A DNA stretch of 34,956 nt, taken from positions 1 through 34,956 of the forward strand of contig DQXH01000056.1 in the NCBI GenBank assembly GCA_011043415.1, read 5' to 3'. The stretch is from Thermoprotei archaeon (GTDB lineage: Archaea; Thermoproteota; Nitrososphaeria; Geothermarchaeales; JDFR-13). How positions within the stretch are numbered: position 1 is the stretch's first letter; each line of letters begins with the position of its first letter. Below, in pieces: positions 26,200 through 34,956 of the stretch. A program made the position numbers and the translations under genes. The notes beneath the pieces were generated by a model that worked only from the letters and a program-made list of their open reading frames with translations, ran no database searches and was not told the origin of the DNA.

Positions 26200-28113
26200 A
26201 TGAATCTATTAGAACTTGGTAATATCATTAGAGGTCATATTAAGGATTTTCTAGATAATATTGGTGTCCGGGAAGTTGATATTACTCTCGAAGTGCCTTC
26301 AAGGATTGAGTATGGAGAGATCGCAACTTCAATATCATTCAAAGTATCTAAAGAGATTGGAGGGCGGCCCCTTGATATAGCCAATAACTTAAGAGATTTC
26401 CTTGTATCTAAGAATATTCCTTATATCGATGTAATTGAGGTAGCTGGATCTGGCTATGTGAATTTCAAGCTTAATAAAAACCTGTTTTTCAAGGATTATT
26501 TCAGGGAGATTGTTGAAGATGGTCTGAATGTATATGCAAATTACTTTGGTGGAAAATATTATAGGATAGAGTATACAAGTGTAAATCCGAATAAAGCTCT
26601 ACACATAGGTCATGCGAGGAACGTGATATTAGGTTCGTCACTAGCCACACTATTAAAGAATTTAGGTAATAAAGTTGATCTGCTTAATTACATTGATGAT
26701 ACAGGGGTTCAGATGGCGGATATTATTATAGGATTTTTAAAGCTGGGGTTTGAGCCTGTATCACCTGAGAATATGCGATTCGATAAGTATTGTGGTGATG
26801 TAGTATATGTTAAGGCTGTAGAGGAGATTGAGAAGTCAGATGAGCTTAAGGATCTACGTAGGAAGATAATAAAATATATTGAGGAGGGTGATAATCCAAT
26901 AGCATTCTTTTCTAGGGCGTTGGCACAGAAAGTATTGAGTGAACAGTTGAAGACATGCTGGAGGTTAGGAGCATATTACAATCTACTTGTATGGGAGTCT
27001 GATATAGTATGGAGTGGATTACATAAAGAATTATTTAAATTAGTCGATAGATCCTCAGGCAGGATAATTAAGATAGACTCAGGGAAATATGCTGGTACGG
27101 TAGTTATTAAAGTCTCGGAGGAACCCGATTTTAATCCATATCAAGATGAGGTGATTATGCGTAGTGACGGTACCTTGACATATGCTGGTAAAGATCTTAT
27201 ATTTGCTATATGGAAGTTAGGCCTGTTAAAATATCCTTTAAAGATTAAAGTATTTGGACGGCAACCTAATGGGGGTATCCTCTATACCACTACTAGTGAA
27301 GATTCATTCGACGAATATATACCTAATGGCTGTGACCTTCTATTTAATGTAATTGGAATTGAGCAGACGAAGCCTCAAAAGGCTATTAAGGAGGCGATCA
27401 CAGATTTATACGGTGATGAATATGGCTCAAGATATATTCATTATTCATACTCGTTAGTTAAACTATCTGGAGAGTCTACTAAGAAATACTTTGGTATCGA
27501 ATATGAGGATAAGGCTATAAGAATGTCTGGAAGGAGGGGGATATACTTCAATGTTGATGATGTATTGGATAAGATGGTTTCAATGGTTTTAGATGATATT
27601 AAGGAGAGTAATCCCGATTTAAGTGATGAGGAGGCTCGGAAGATAGCTGAGAAGATATCTGTAGCAACATTAAAGTATAGTTTATTATCGATTGACAGGG
27701 ATAAGGAGGTTATATTCGATATAGATAAGGCCTTAGATATTAGGGGTGAGAGCGGTGCATATATCCTATATAGCTATGTTAGAGCCAAATCGATACTGGA
27801 GAAGGCTGGATATACCGAGGCTAACTATGAGATCGACTTCGGTTTGTTGGATGAGGACGACTATAAGTTAGCGAGGCAGATGATGCTTCTACCACTCTAT
27901 ATATATGACTCTATTAGAAAGTTTGAGATTAAACCTCTTGTAAACTATATGTATAAGTTATCTACGGTGTTCAACGAGTATTATGAGAAGAATCCTGTTC
28001 TAAAGGCGGATGAACCAGTTAGAAGTTATAGGCTAGTTCTCGTGAATGTGTTTAGGCATATAATGGAGATTATATCGAAACTAACTAATATAGAGTTGGT
28101 GGATAGAATGTGA
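26200..28113 (+). CDS. argS: Arginyl-tRNA synthetase
   Basis: IEYTSVNPNKALHIGHARNVILGSSLATLL, YIDDTGVQMAD, SDGTLTYAGKDL, YSYSLVKLSGESTKKY, KMSG-like SGRRGIYF, DALR-type C-terminus. Confidence 0.95.
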   Translation: MNLLELGNIIRGHIKDFLDNIGVREVDITLEVPSRIEYGEIATSISFKVSKEIGGRPLDIANNLRDFLVSKNIPYIDVIEVAGSGYVNFKLNKNLFFKDYFREIVEDGLNVYANYFGGKYYRIEYTSVNPNKALHIGHARNVILGSSLATLLKNLGNKVDLLNYIDDTGVQMADIIIGFLKLGFEPVSPENMRFDKYCGDVVYVKAVEEIEKSDELKDLRRKIIKYIEEGDNPIAFFSRALAQKVLSEQLKTCWRLGAYYNLLVWESDIVWSGLHKELFKLVDRSSGRIIKIDSGKYAGTVVIKVSEEPDFNPYQDEVIMRSDGTLTYAGKDLIFAIWKLGLLKYPLKIKVFGRQPNGGILYTTTSEDSFDEYIPNGCDLLFNVIGIEQTKPQKAIKEAITDLYGDEYGSRYIHYSYSLVKLSGESTKKYFGIEYEDKAIRMSGRRGIYFNVDDVLDKMVSMVLDDIKESNPDLSDEEARKIAEKISVATLKYSLLSIDRDKEVIFDIDKALDIRGESGAYILYSYVRAKSILEKAGYTEANYEIDFGLLDEDDYKLARQMMLLPLYIYDSIRKFEIKPLVNYMYKLSTVFNEYYEKNPVLKADEPVRSYRLVLVNVFRHIMEIISKLTNIELVDRM

Positions 28114-28114
28114 T

Positions 28115-29071
28115 CTATCCAAATAATTTTTCATATATATACTCGGCTATGGCCTTTGCGAGAGGCGGAGGGACAGATTCCCCAACTTGGTTAAACTGCT
28201 GGTCTGTCCCTCCTGAAAAGATATGGTTATCTGGATACCCCATTATACGAGCCTCCTCCCTTACAGTCAATATCCGGTCATCATATGGATGTATAAACCT
28301 TGATTTACCCATTATGGTGGGAGCAGGTTTAAATGGATGAAGTCTCATATATTGTTTATACTCTCTTAAGTCCCCTCCCCTAAAATAGTCTAAAGCCTTA
28401 TTCCAAGTTATCCTATCCATTTTATTCCAGAATCTCTTGGGAGGCTTGATATATGCATGATTCGGAATTTCATTTGGGTATCTAGGATCAGGCAGGTCTT
28501 TAATGGCGTCCCATACGGTAGTTACAGTTCTAATTATCCTCGGCTTAATTTTAATGTTGGATATAAACACCCTCCTTCTATAACTAGGTACTCCAAAGTG
28601 TATCGCATTCAACTTATTAAAATATATTCTATCATAACCAACGCGCTTAAACTCGTATCTAATTAAATCTGGAATTGGATCCACGGTTATTCCGGGGACA
28701 TTCTCAATTACAAAGACTCTCGGCTTAATATCCCCTATTATTCTAATAGCCTCTAAAGTAAGTCTGCCTCTCGGATCAGTATATAATCTATCAACTGGAT
28801 CTTTCATTATATCTCTACTCACTTGAGTAAATGCCTCACAGGGTGGGGATGCAATTATAACATCTATATCTCCACCATATTCATTTATAATATCTATTGA
28901 ATCAACTTTTCTAATGTCTATGACCCACACATCAGTCTTAGGGAAATTTGATTTATAGCTGATCGACGCATCTAGATCCTTGTCTATAGCTAGTAAAATC
29001 TCGTAGCCTGCTTCATAGAATCCTCTTGAATAACCCCCTGCACCGCTAAATAAGTCGATTATAAACACCAT
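28115..29071 (-). CDS. DNA (cytosine-5-)-methyltransferase
   Basis: LFSGAGGYSRGFYEAGYEILLAID, ASPPCEAFTQVSR, VIENVPG, FGVPSYRRRVFI, LTVREEARIMGYPDNHIFSG, VGESVPPPLAKAIAEYI. Confidence 0.92.
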   Translation of the reverse strand: MVFIIDLFSGAGGYSRGFYEAGYEILLAIDKDLDASISYKSNFPKTDVWVIDIRKVDSIDIINEYGGDIDVIIASPPCEAFTQVSRDIMKDPVDRLYTDPRGRLTLEAIRIIGDIKPRVFVIENVPGITVDPIPDLIRYEFKRVGYDRIYFNKLNAIHFGVPSYRRRVFISNIKIKPRIIRTVTTVWDAIKDLPDPRYPNEIPNHAYIKPPKRFWNKMDRITWNKALDYFRGGDLREYKQYMRLHPFKPAPTIMGKSRFIHPYDDRILTVREEARIMGYPDNHIFSGGTDQQFNQVGESVPPPLAKAIAEYIYEKLFG

Positions 29072-29125
29072 ACCAATACTAATTTTTTAATATCATACTC
29101 TATTAATAGTTATAACTGAATTTAG

Positions 29126-29590
29126 GTGGATAATATGTTTGTATTTATAGTCCACAATATATACAGTAATGTAAAGCTGAATGAAGTTATTGACGTATAT
29201 CTATCTTTTCCAATCGTGGATCTTCTCGTAATATCTAAAGCATCTAGCGCCGCGGCTCAGACAGGGGTTCCTGAGGCTGAGAAAAGGGCTTATTTAAAGG
29301 GAAGACGAATCCTATACCTACCCGATTTAACCGATGTCAAGGATATATTGAAGCTGGATAAACTATATTTAATTGTTCCAAATAAAATCCCCTCGACCCC
29401 TCTAGATTTCGGGAGGCTGGCAGAGGAGATTAAGTCTATCCGTGTCGGCATAGCGGTCTCTGCGGGAGACTCTACATTTACCGCTAGAGAGCTTGAGCTG
29501 GGTGAGCCGGTTAATATAGGTATTAATGAAATTCTCCCGCCAGCGGCATATGCTGGCATCATATTATATAGCGTTACATCGAGAACGTGA
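29126..29590 (+). CDS. Archaeal conserved protein of the 'RecB-family/SPOUT-like' COG4080 type (tentative)
   Basis: VDLLVISKASSAAAQTGVPEAEKRAYLKGRRILYLPDLTDVKDILKLDKLYLIVP resembles that archaeal family from memory. Confidence 0.45.
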   Translation: MDNMFVFIVHNIYSNVKLNEVIDVYLSFPIVDLLVISKASSAAAQTGVPEAEKRAYLKGRRILYLPDLTDVKDILKLDKLYLIVPNKIPSTPLDFGRLAEEIKSIRVGIAVSAGDSTFTARELELGEPVNIGINEILPPAAYAGIILYSVTSRT

Positions 29591-29643
29591 ATTATCGTAA
29601 ATTTTATATAATGTTTAAAATAGTATCAACTTAATTTTATTTT

Positions 29644-29701
29644 AGCGATGATGATGCCGTTCCAGAATGAATCTATGATTATATCCTGGGGTATCTGAGC
29701 T
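29644..29701 (+). ncRNA. Candidate C/D-box sRNA
   Basis: AGCG-ATGATGA(C, perfect)-TGCCGTTCCAGA-ATGA(D'-like)-ATC-TATGATT(C'-like)-ATATCCTGGGGTAT-CTGA(D, perfect)-GCT; AGC/GCT terminal stem; in the intergenic gap. Confidence 0.5.
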
Positions 29702-30861
29702 TATATTAATTTAAGTCTACTTATTCTTTGAAGCGCTTTTCTCTTCTCCTCCCTATCTATATCAGCACCATAAACAGTCTCTTGCAGATAATTAATTAGT
29801 TTATCATATGTCTTTACGTCTACAGGATATGGAACACCATCTTTACCGCCTACTGTAAAAGTATACTTGATCGTATCCCTCCATTCAACCTCCTCACCAT
29901 ATATTAGTGAGGCTATTAATGCTAATCCCCTTACAACTTCTTTATTAACGCCTCTAACATTTAGAAACTCTGGAATTGTGGTAGGCCTATTTTCATAGAG
30001 TCTTCTAACTATACTCCAATTAATCTTAGGCGGCATAAATAGGATCTTAGCATTACTTGGAGCAGTATATTCTTTATCAACACTTAAATATTGGTATAGC
30101 CCAATCTTTAGAGTACTGTATAATTTATCTAAGTCTCTATGAACTCTCCGGTCAGCAATAATGTCCAGTATTAACTTCTTCGCTTCCCTCGACTTCCTAT
30201 CTACTAGATTTAAAATATTATTCTCAATCCTCTGTGTAACTATACCTGTATGTGGCTCCTGAACTACCGAATCAATTCTATTTACATTGCTCCAGTGGTA
30301 TCTCCTAGCATATTTAATATCAATGTTCATACCCTGCTGTATTATCGACCAGTAGCGATCTTCGGAAAATATAATAGCCTGATGATATAGATCATATCCA
30401 TCTTGAAGAAGGAAGTTATCTGTACGTGCAACTAATCTACTTAGATACTTCAACTCATTTATATAGGCTGTATTTAGTGTTTCACTCATATTATCAAGGT
30501 AATATGGGATATTAATTGCCTCTCTCCCCTTCCCACCGACTATATAAATCCCGAATTCGTTACCATCTCTAAAAATTTCTTTAAATACACCTGTTAATAC
30601 TGTAGTTATTCCAGATGAATGCCAATCAAAACCCAATGCACATCCAAGTGCTTGGAACCAAAATGGATTTGATAACCTATATATAAACTCATTTTTACCG
30701 AGGTCCTCAATAATAACCTTTGATATAGCATATCCTAGCTTAACCATTCGATTAAATAGCCATCTTGGTACGTGTCCACTATGTAAAGGGAGATAAGATA
30801 CGCTAGCCATCCCTCTATATACACCTAAATTGAGCGTCTTTAAAAGGTTTTCGCCATCCAA
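29701..30861 (-). CDS. DUF763 family protein
   Basis: LPLHSGHVPRWLFNRMVKLGYAISKVIIEDLGKNEFIYRLSNPFWFQALGCALGFDWHSSGITTVLTGVFKE, YVVGGKG-type motif IYIVGGKG. Confidence 0.8.
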   Translation of the reverse strand: MDGENLLKTLNLGVYRGMASVSYLPLHSGHVPRWLFNRMVKLGYAISKVIIEDLGKNEFIYRLSNPFWFQALGCALGFDWHSSGITTVLTGVFKEIFRDGNEFGIYIVGGKGREAINIPYYLDNMSETLNTAYINELKYLSRLVARTDNFLLQDGYDLYHQAIIFSEDRYWSIIQQGMNIDIKYARRYHWSNVNRIDSVVQEPHTGIVTQRIENNILNLVDRKSREAKKLILDIIADRRVHRDLDKLYSTLKIGLYQYLSVDKEYTAPSNAKILFMPPKINWSIVRRLYENRPTTIPEFLNVRGVNKEVVRGLALIASLIYGEEVEWRDTIKYTFTVGGKDGVPYPVDVKTYDKLINYLQETVYGADIDREEKRKALQRISRLKLI

Positions 30862-30867
30862 ATAATA

Positions 30868-31275
30868 ATGGTGATTTTAGTGAGGAGAAGGGGGATATCG
30901 CATTTCCTTCAAGTCGTTATAATGGTTGCACTAGTAACTACGTTAGGACTTATGTTATACAGCGGGTCTTTAGATCTATTATCTGGATGGAGCAAGTCTA
31001 AACAGATAATCCTACAGTCAGTCTATAGAATAGGCTCCGATGCATATTTGGTAATTAAAAATATAGGGACCAGCACCGTAAATGTCTCAGGTGTATCACT
31101 ATATTCCTCTGGGACGTTATTAGGAAGCAATAATACTAGTATATTGATAGAGCCGGGTAAAGCTAAGGAAGTTAAAGTAACGCTAAATAATAATTTCAAC
31201 CCCGACTCGACCGTAGATGTCATAGTAAAACTGGATGATGGATCCGTATTCAAGTTTAGAACGGTGGTCGAATGA
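30868..31275 (+). CDS. Type IV pilin-like protein with class III signal (probable start GTG 30880)
   Basis: VRRRGISHFLQVVIMVALVTTLGLMLYSG then a beta-rich domain (IKNIGTSTVNVSGVSLYSSGTLLGSNNTSILIEPGKAKEVKVTL). SD-like GGTGAT at 30870-30875. Confidence 0.72.
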   Translation: MVILVRRRGISHFLQVVIMVALVTTLGLMLYSGSLDLLSGWSKSKQIILQSVYRIGSDAYLVIKNIGTSTVNVSGVSLYSSGTLLGSNNTSILIEPGKAKEVKVTLNNNFNPDSTVDVIVKLDDGSVFKFRTVVE

Positions 31276-31694
31276 TCATAAGGTTCTCAGAGTACGTTTC
31301 CCAAACCCTACTTATTTTTATAACTCTATCTATGGCTACATTACTATACGCATATTATTTCCAACCATTATCTAGTCAATACATCGAGTATGGTAGTATA
31401 GTAAATCGGAGGAGGCTTAATCTCCAGTACTCTAAAATCTCAGTAATATACAGAGGGGTGAACGAACTTATATTCTACTATTATGGTGTTGAAGACATGT
31501 TTCCTAGAAAAATATATTTAGAGAATTATGGATTTTATAATAATTCTATACAGATTTTAAAAAATGGATCCTGGACTGAATCCGAGTTTATACCTCCTAA
31601 AACTTTCTTCAAACTCACTGGTATACCATCATCCAATATCACAAAAGTGTATTTTAAACTAGATTATAGCGTGGTGATCGTAGATGCTAGCTAG
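31272..31694 (+). CDS. Pilin-like / minor pilin protein
   Basis: N-terminal TM MIIRFSEYVSQTLLIFITLSMATLLYAYYF then a beta-rich ectodomain; overlaps both neighbours. Confidence 0.55.
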   Translation: MIIRFSEYVSQTLLIFITLSMATLLYAYYFQPLSSQYIEYGSIVNRRRLNLQYSKISVIYRGVNELIFYYYGVEDMFPRKIYLENYGFYNNSIQILKNGSWTESEFIPPKTFFKLTGIPSSNITKVYFKLDYSVVIVDAS

Positions 31695-33933
31695 AAAAGG
31701 TTTATCAAATATATTCAGTGCAGCCATCGTATTTGCATTGGTATCTATCCTGCTTAGTGCTATCATATATTATCTTGATATGAAATCCAGAGAAATAGAG
31801 TATATCGGAGAGAATTTTAGGGATGAGATTATTAGAGAATCTGAATCCCTTAAAGTAAGGTATTCAAATGGTTTAGTTATAATCGGTAATGAAGGAGATA
31901 GGAATGTATTGATCGAGGGGATATTCCTCGGATCTGGCGGTAGACTCGATTTTATTAATATATCTAAGGAGGTTTCACCAGGAGAATCTCTCGAGATAGA
32001 GATTGGTAACAGCTACAGTAGAAATGAGATATATGTAGTAACTTCAAGAGGACGTGTATTTACACCGTTGAATGACGAGCCTGATACTAATTCAAATGGT
32101 GAAATTGTAATCAAGTCATTTAATAACTCAGTCTCAATATCTAGGTTGATTAATCCAGGAACTTCATACCTAGTAGGTAAGTATCTGCCGATAAATATTC
32201 TATATTTAAATGATACGGGTAAAGTATATTATGAAATCGATATTATAAATACTACGATAATCTATGGTGGAGGCTACCCACTATATGTATCTAAGGATGG
32301 GCGGATAATATTATCTAAACACGCCGTATACCAAGATTTCAATAGACTATACTACTATGACGGACCCTATAATCTACAGCCTCTATATATAGGATATAAC
32401 TATTTAGCCTTCATATCCCCAGGTAGAGGAGTATATTTAGTATACAATGGTAGTCTAACTCACCTCGGTAATATAAGCCATAACATGGTGTCTTCAGATT
32501 ATCTATATAGTATATCGCTTGTAGGGATGTATAATGGCAGGTACTTATATAAGGTTAAAGTATATGACGAATACTTTAATCACAGAGTTCTATATATAAA
32601 TCTAGATCTAGGACTTGACGGCTTTAGATTAGTCTTAAATGACAGTGGCTATCCTAAGAGAGTATTAGGATGGATTAAAGTATATAAAGGTGTAAATGGC
32701 TTTTCTCATATATATAACGTAAGTATCCCGCTGGATCTTATAGGATATTATAAAGATGGTAATCCCATATATGCCCGGGTGAAGGGAGTACTACTAACCA
32801 TCTTTAATGATTCAGATGAAGATATGAATTATTTCAATATTTCCGGGCCTTTATACGAAGAGTCTGGAGTTAGAAAGATGATATGGGGGATTGTAAACAA
32901 GTCCATAAACGGATTTTATGAAGACTCAAGTAAAACTACATTATCATATGTAGATGTATTTGGGGATAGGAATTTAGTTAGCCAGATGATACGTTTCAGG
33001 TCTGGATATAAATGCTATGGAAGTTTATATGACCGCGTAACTATTAGATTAGCTGTAAAATACATCTTTAAGCCATTAGGATCATACTTAATTATAAGCT
33101 CTAAATTTACATATGAACAGCATCCCATCTCTATAAGGGGTAGGTATAACCAATCTATAAGGATAGTATATTTCGATGGAATAAGATCGGCTGAATTATA
33201 TACTTTTAACGAGACAACCGGATACGTATACACATTCTATATGAATTTCATTTCAGGCGGGTTCGTAATACCACTTGAGATAGGTATTGAAAAAGCTTAT
33301 AGCATGATATCATTTTCAGTATTCAAAACATTAAACTACACTGGATTATACTCTTCTGAAGAAGGTTTCATTATATATAAACCAAAATTCTTAACGCATA
33401 TAAAAATACCAATTAACGATAGTATAGATTCCATCCAAATAGAGGTTTATAACTATACCTATATCAAGCCGATAAACCCTAATAGCATATATGATGACTA
33501 TATAGCAATATCTGTGTTCTCAGTGTCTAATGATATATTATCAATGATATCTAGAGAGCTATACACTGCTGATATACCAACCGATTACTCAATGGGCTTC
33601 CTTCCAAACTATATAATCGTAAATTCGCATTACCATCATACACCGGTTTTCCTAGGCTGGTCATATGCATTTCCATATAGTTATATAGATGAAGACTTGA
33701 TTGATACAGAGATATATTATGTTACAAATAGATCGTTTTCGGATCTGTATCACCTAATCAAGTCTATAGGGGTCTGGATATATAGAATGGACGTGGAATC
33801 ACCGTATCTAGTTAAGGCTGATTTAACTAATGTACCATACGATTCTATCCTAATACCTACATCAAAATACATTATAATATTCGATCCATCTGGGAGAGAC
33901 GTCCTCGTAATCATATCTAAACTAACTATCTAG
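31684..33933 (+). CDS. Large (749 aa) pilin-signal surface protein, possible pilus tip adhesin
   Basis: MLARKGLSNIFSAAIVFALVSILLSAIIYYLD class III-like signal; long Tyr/Asn-rich beta-strand ectodomain with many N-x-S/T sequons. Confidence 0.65.
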   Translation: MLARKGLSNIFSAAIVFALVSILLSAIIYYLDMKSREIEYIGENFRDEIIRESESLKVRYSNGLVIIGNEGDRNVLIEGIFLGSGGRLDFINISKEVSPGESLEIEIGNSYSRNEIYVVTSRGRVFTPLNDEPDTNSNGEIVIKSFNNSVSISRLINPGTSYLVGKYLPINILYLNDTGKVYYEIDIINTTIIYGGGYPLYVSKDGRIILSKHAVYQDFNRLYYYDGPYNLQPLYIGYNYLAFISPGRGVYLVYNGSLTHLGNISHNMVSSDYLYSISLVGMYNGRYLYKVKVYDEYFNHRVLYINLDLGLDGFRLVLNDSGYPKRVLGWIKVYKGVNGFSHIYNVSIPLDLIGYYKDGNPIYARVKGVLLTIFNDSDEDMNYFNISGPLYEESGVRKMIWGIVNKSINGFYEDSSKTTLSYVDVFGDRNLVSQMIRFRSGYKCYGSLYDRVTIRLAVKYIFKPLGSYLIISSKFTYEQHPISIRGRYNQSIRIVYFDGIRSAELYTFNETTGYVYTFYMNFISGGFVIPLEIGIEKAYSMISFSVFKTLNYTGLYSSEEGFIIYKPKFLTHIKIPINDSIDSIQIEVYNYTYIKPINPNSIYDDYIAISVFSVSNDILSMISRELYTADIPTDYSMGFLPNYIIVNSHYHHTPVFLGWSYAFPYSYIDEDLIDTEIYYVTNRSFSDLYHLIKSIGVWIYRMDVESPYLVKADLTNVPYDSILIPTSKYIIIFDPSGRDVLVIISKLTI

Positions 33934-33943
33934 GTGTTAGATC

Positions 33944-34956
33944 ATGTCTTCAGATGAGATAATAGATGGTTACAGGGTGTCTTCCGTATTTAAATTACCG
34001 AATGGCAAGGAATACAATATATCATTTAATATCACGATAAGGAGGGTATCGGATGAATATAGGTATATAGTGGATGAAGTGTATGATGCTAAATTAATTA
34101 ATAAGGCTCGTGAGTTGATCGACAATATAATTTATACAATGACATATAATGACCAGTTCTTTGAAGATCCGGTTAAGTATATTCTTGATTCGCTAGATAA
34201 ACAGTATACTAGGGGTAGGGATAAGGTTTTTTACCAGAATATCAGGAAAGTCATTGAATATGTAATTATAAGGGATGTGATTGGATATAGGGAGATCACT
34301 CCACTACTATCTGACCCAGATATTGAGGACCTATCCTTATCCGCTCCAAATACCTATGTATTAGTATGGCACAAGAGATATAACAACCAGGGCTGGATGA
34401 AGACAAATATATTTCTAAATGACTCGGAGGTAAAGAAAATTATAAATAAATTGGCGTTTAGATCAGGTAAAAGCATTAATATGCTGAGTCCAGTACTAGA
34501 GGGGGTCTTGCCAGAGAACTATAGGGTTGTAGCTACTTGGTTGAATGAGGTTTCGCCACGTGGAAGTAGTTTTACAATAAGAAAGTATAAATCCAGGCCA
34601 TATACACTGACGGAACTGGTCTCATCGGGGGTACTACCTTCATACGTTGCAGCCTATCTATGGGTATTAGTTGATAGAAAGAAGTTTATCATGATAATAG
34701 GTCCATCTGGTGTAGGTAAGACTACGTTATTAAACTCCCTGTTACTATTGATACCGACATCAAAGAGGATTATAACCATTGAGGAGATCCCGGAGGTATA
34801 TCTACGTAATCATATAGGGTGGAAGCCGCTTACTACCAGATGGGATAAGGATACCTTAGACGAGATATTAAATCTACTTAAATACTCTTTGAGGGAGAGG
34901 GCTGACTACATTATATTAGGTGAGAGTAGGGGTTTAGAGGCTAGATTAGTATTTCA
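33944..34956 (+). CDS. Type II/IV secretion system ATPase (GspE/TadA-like), truncated by the window end
   Basis: Hand translation MSSDEIIDGYRVSSVFKLPNGKEYN...YREITPLLSDPDIEDLSLSAPNTYVLVWH...FIMIIGPSGVGKTTLLNSLLLLIPTSKRIITIEEIPEVYL...LKYSLRERADYIILGESRGLEARLVF. Not in the ORF track. Confidence 0.88.
   Translation, partial: MSSDEIIDGYRVSSVFKLPNGKEYNISFNITIRRVSDEYRYIVDEVYDAKLINKARELIDNIIYTMTYNDQFFEDPVKYILDSLDKQYTRGRDKVFYQNIRKVIEYVIIRDVIGYREITPLLSDPDIEDLSLSAPNTYVLVWHKRYNNQGWMKTNIFLNDSEVKKIINKLAFRSGKSINMLSPVLEGVLPENYRVVATWLNEVSPRGSSFTIRKYKSRPYTLTELVSSGVLPSYVAAYLWVLVDRKKFIMIIGPSGVGKTTLLNSLLLLIPTSKRIITIEEIPEVYLRNHIGWKPLTTRWDKDTLDEILNLLKYSLRERADYIILGESRGLEARLVF

Noticed and set aside
28110-28666. 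Plus-strand ORFs (76 and 69 aa) opposite the cytosine methyltransferase
   Set aside because: Antisense to catalytic-motif-bearing DNA methyltransferase sequence.
1-34956. CRISPR array or tandem repeat array
   Set aside because: No regularly spaced direct repeats or cas genes found on reading through the window.

Overview
AT-rich archaeal chromosome segment, most likely Thermoproteota (crenarchaeal). Supporting markers are CdvB/CdvC cell-division genes, bifunctional FBP aldolase/phosphatase, ribosomal proteins L38e and L40e, a histone-fold protein, an LSm protein and a TFB paralog. Most of the window is compact housekeeping DNA: aspS, argS, sucCD, tpiA, a Sua5/THUMP/Cgi121-like translation-modification cluster, PAC2, a beta-CASP nuclease, archaemetzincin, and three tRNAs (Val-CAC, Glu-CTC, Arg-CCG). 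Two accessory loci stand out. (A) 7397-12697 is a divergent locus. Its minus strand encodes a HerA/VirB4-like ATPase, a 60-aa class-III-signal pilin-like peptide, two half-size membrane proteins (possible split GspF/TadC platform) and a GspE/VirB11-type ATPase. Its plus strand encodes a chain of five overlapping small membrane/pilin-like ORFs, abutting a divergent TFB paralog. It resembles a hybrid of a type IV pilus and a DNA-translocation (Ced/Ted or T4SS-like) machine and is my best candidate for a little-described system. (B) 30868-34956+ is a second pilus-type locus with two small pilin-like proteins, a 749-aa pilin-signal/large-ectodomain protein and a second, window-truncated secretion ATPase. 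Other notable items: two decayed SAM-methyltransferase pseudogenes next to tRNA genes, two candidate C/D-box sRNAs, a GNAT/NSAR-like gene pair, an orphan C5 DNA methyltransferase, a SerK-like ParB-fold protein, and co-occurrence of Cdv genes with a histone. No CRISPR array, rRNA or IS element was seen. All family calls come from motif recognition by eye; no searches were run.
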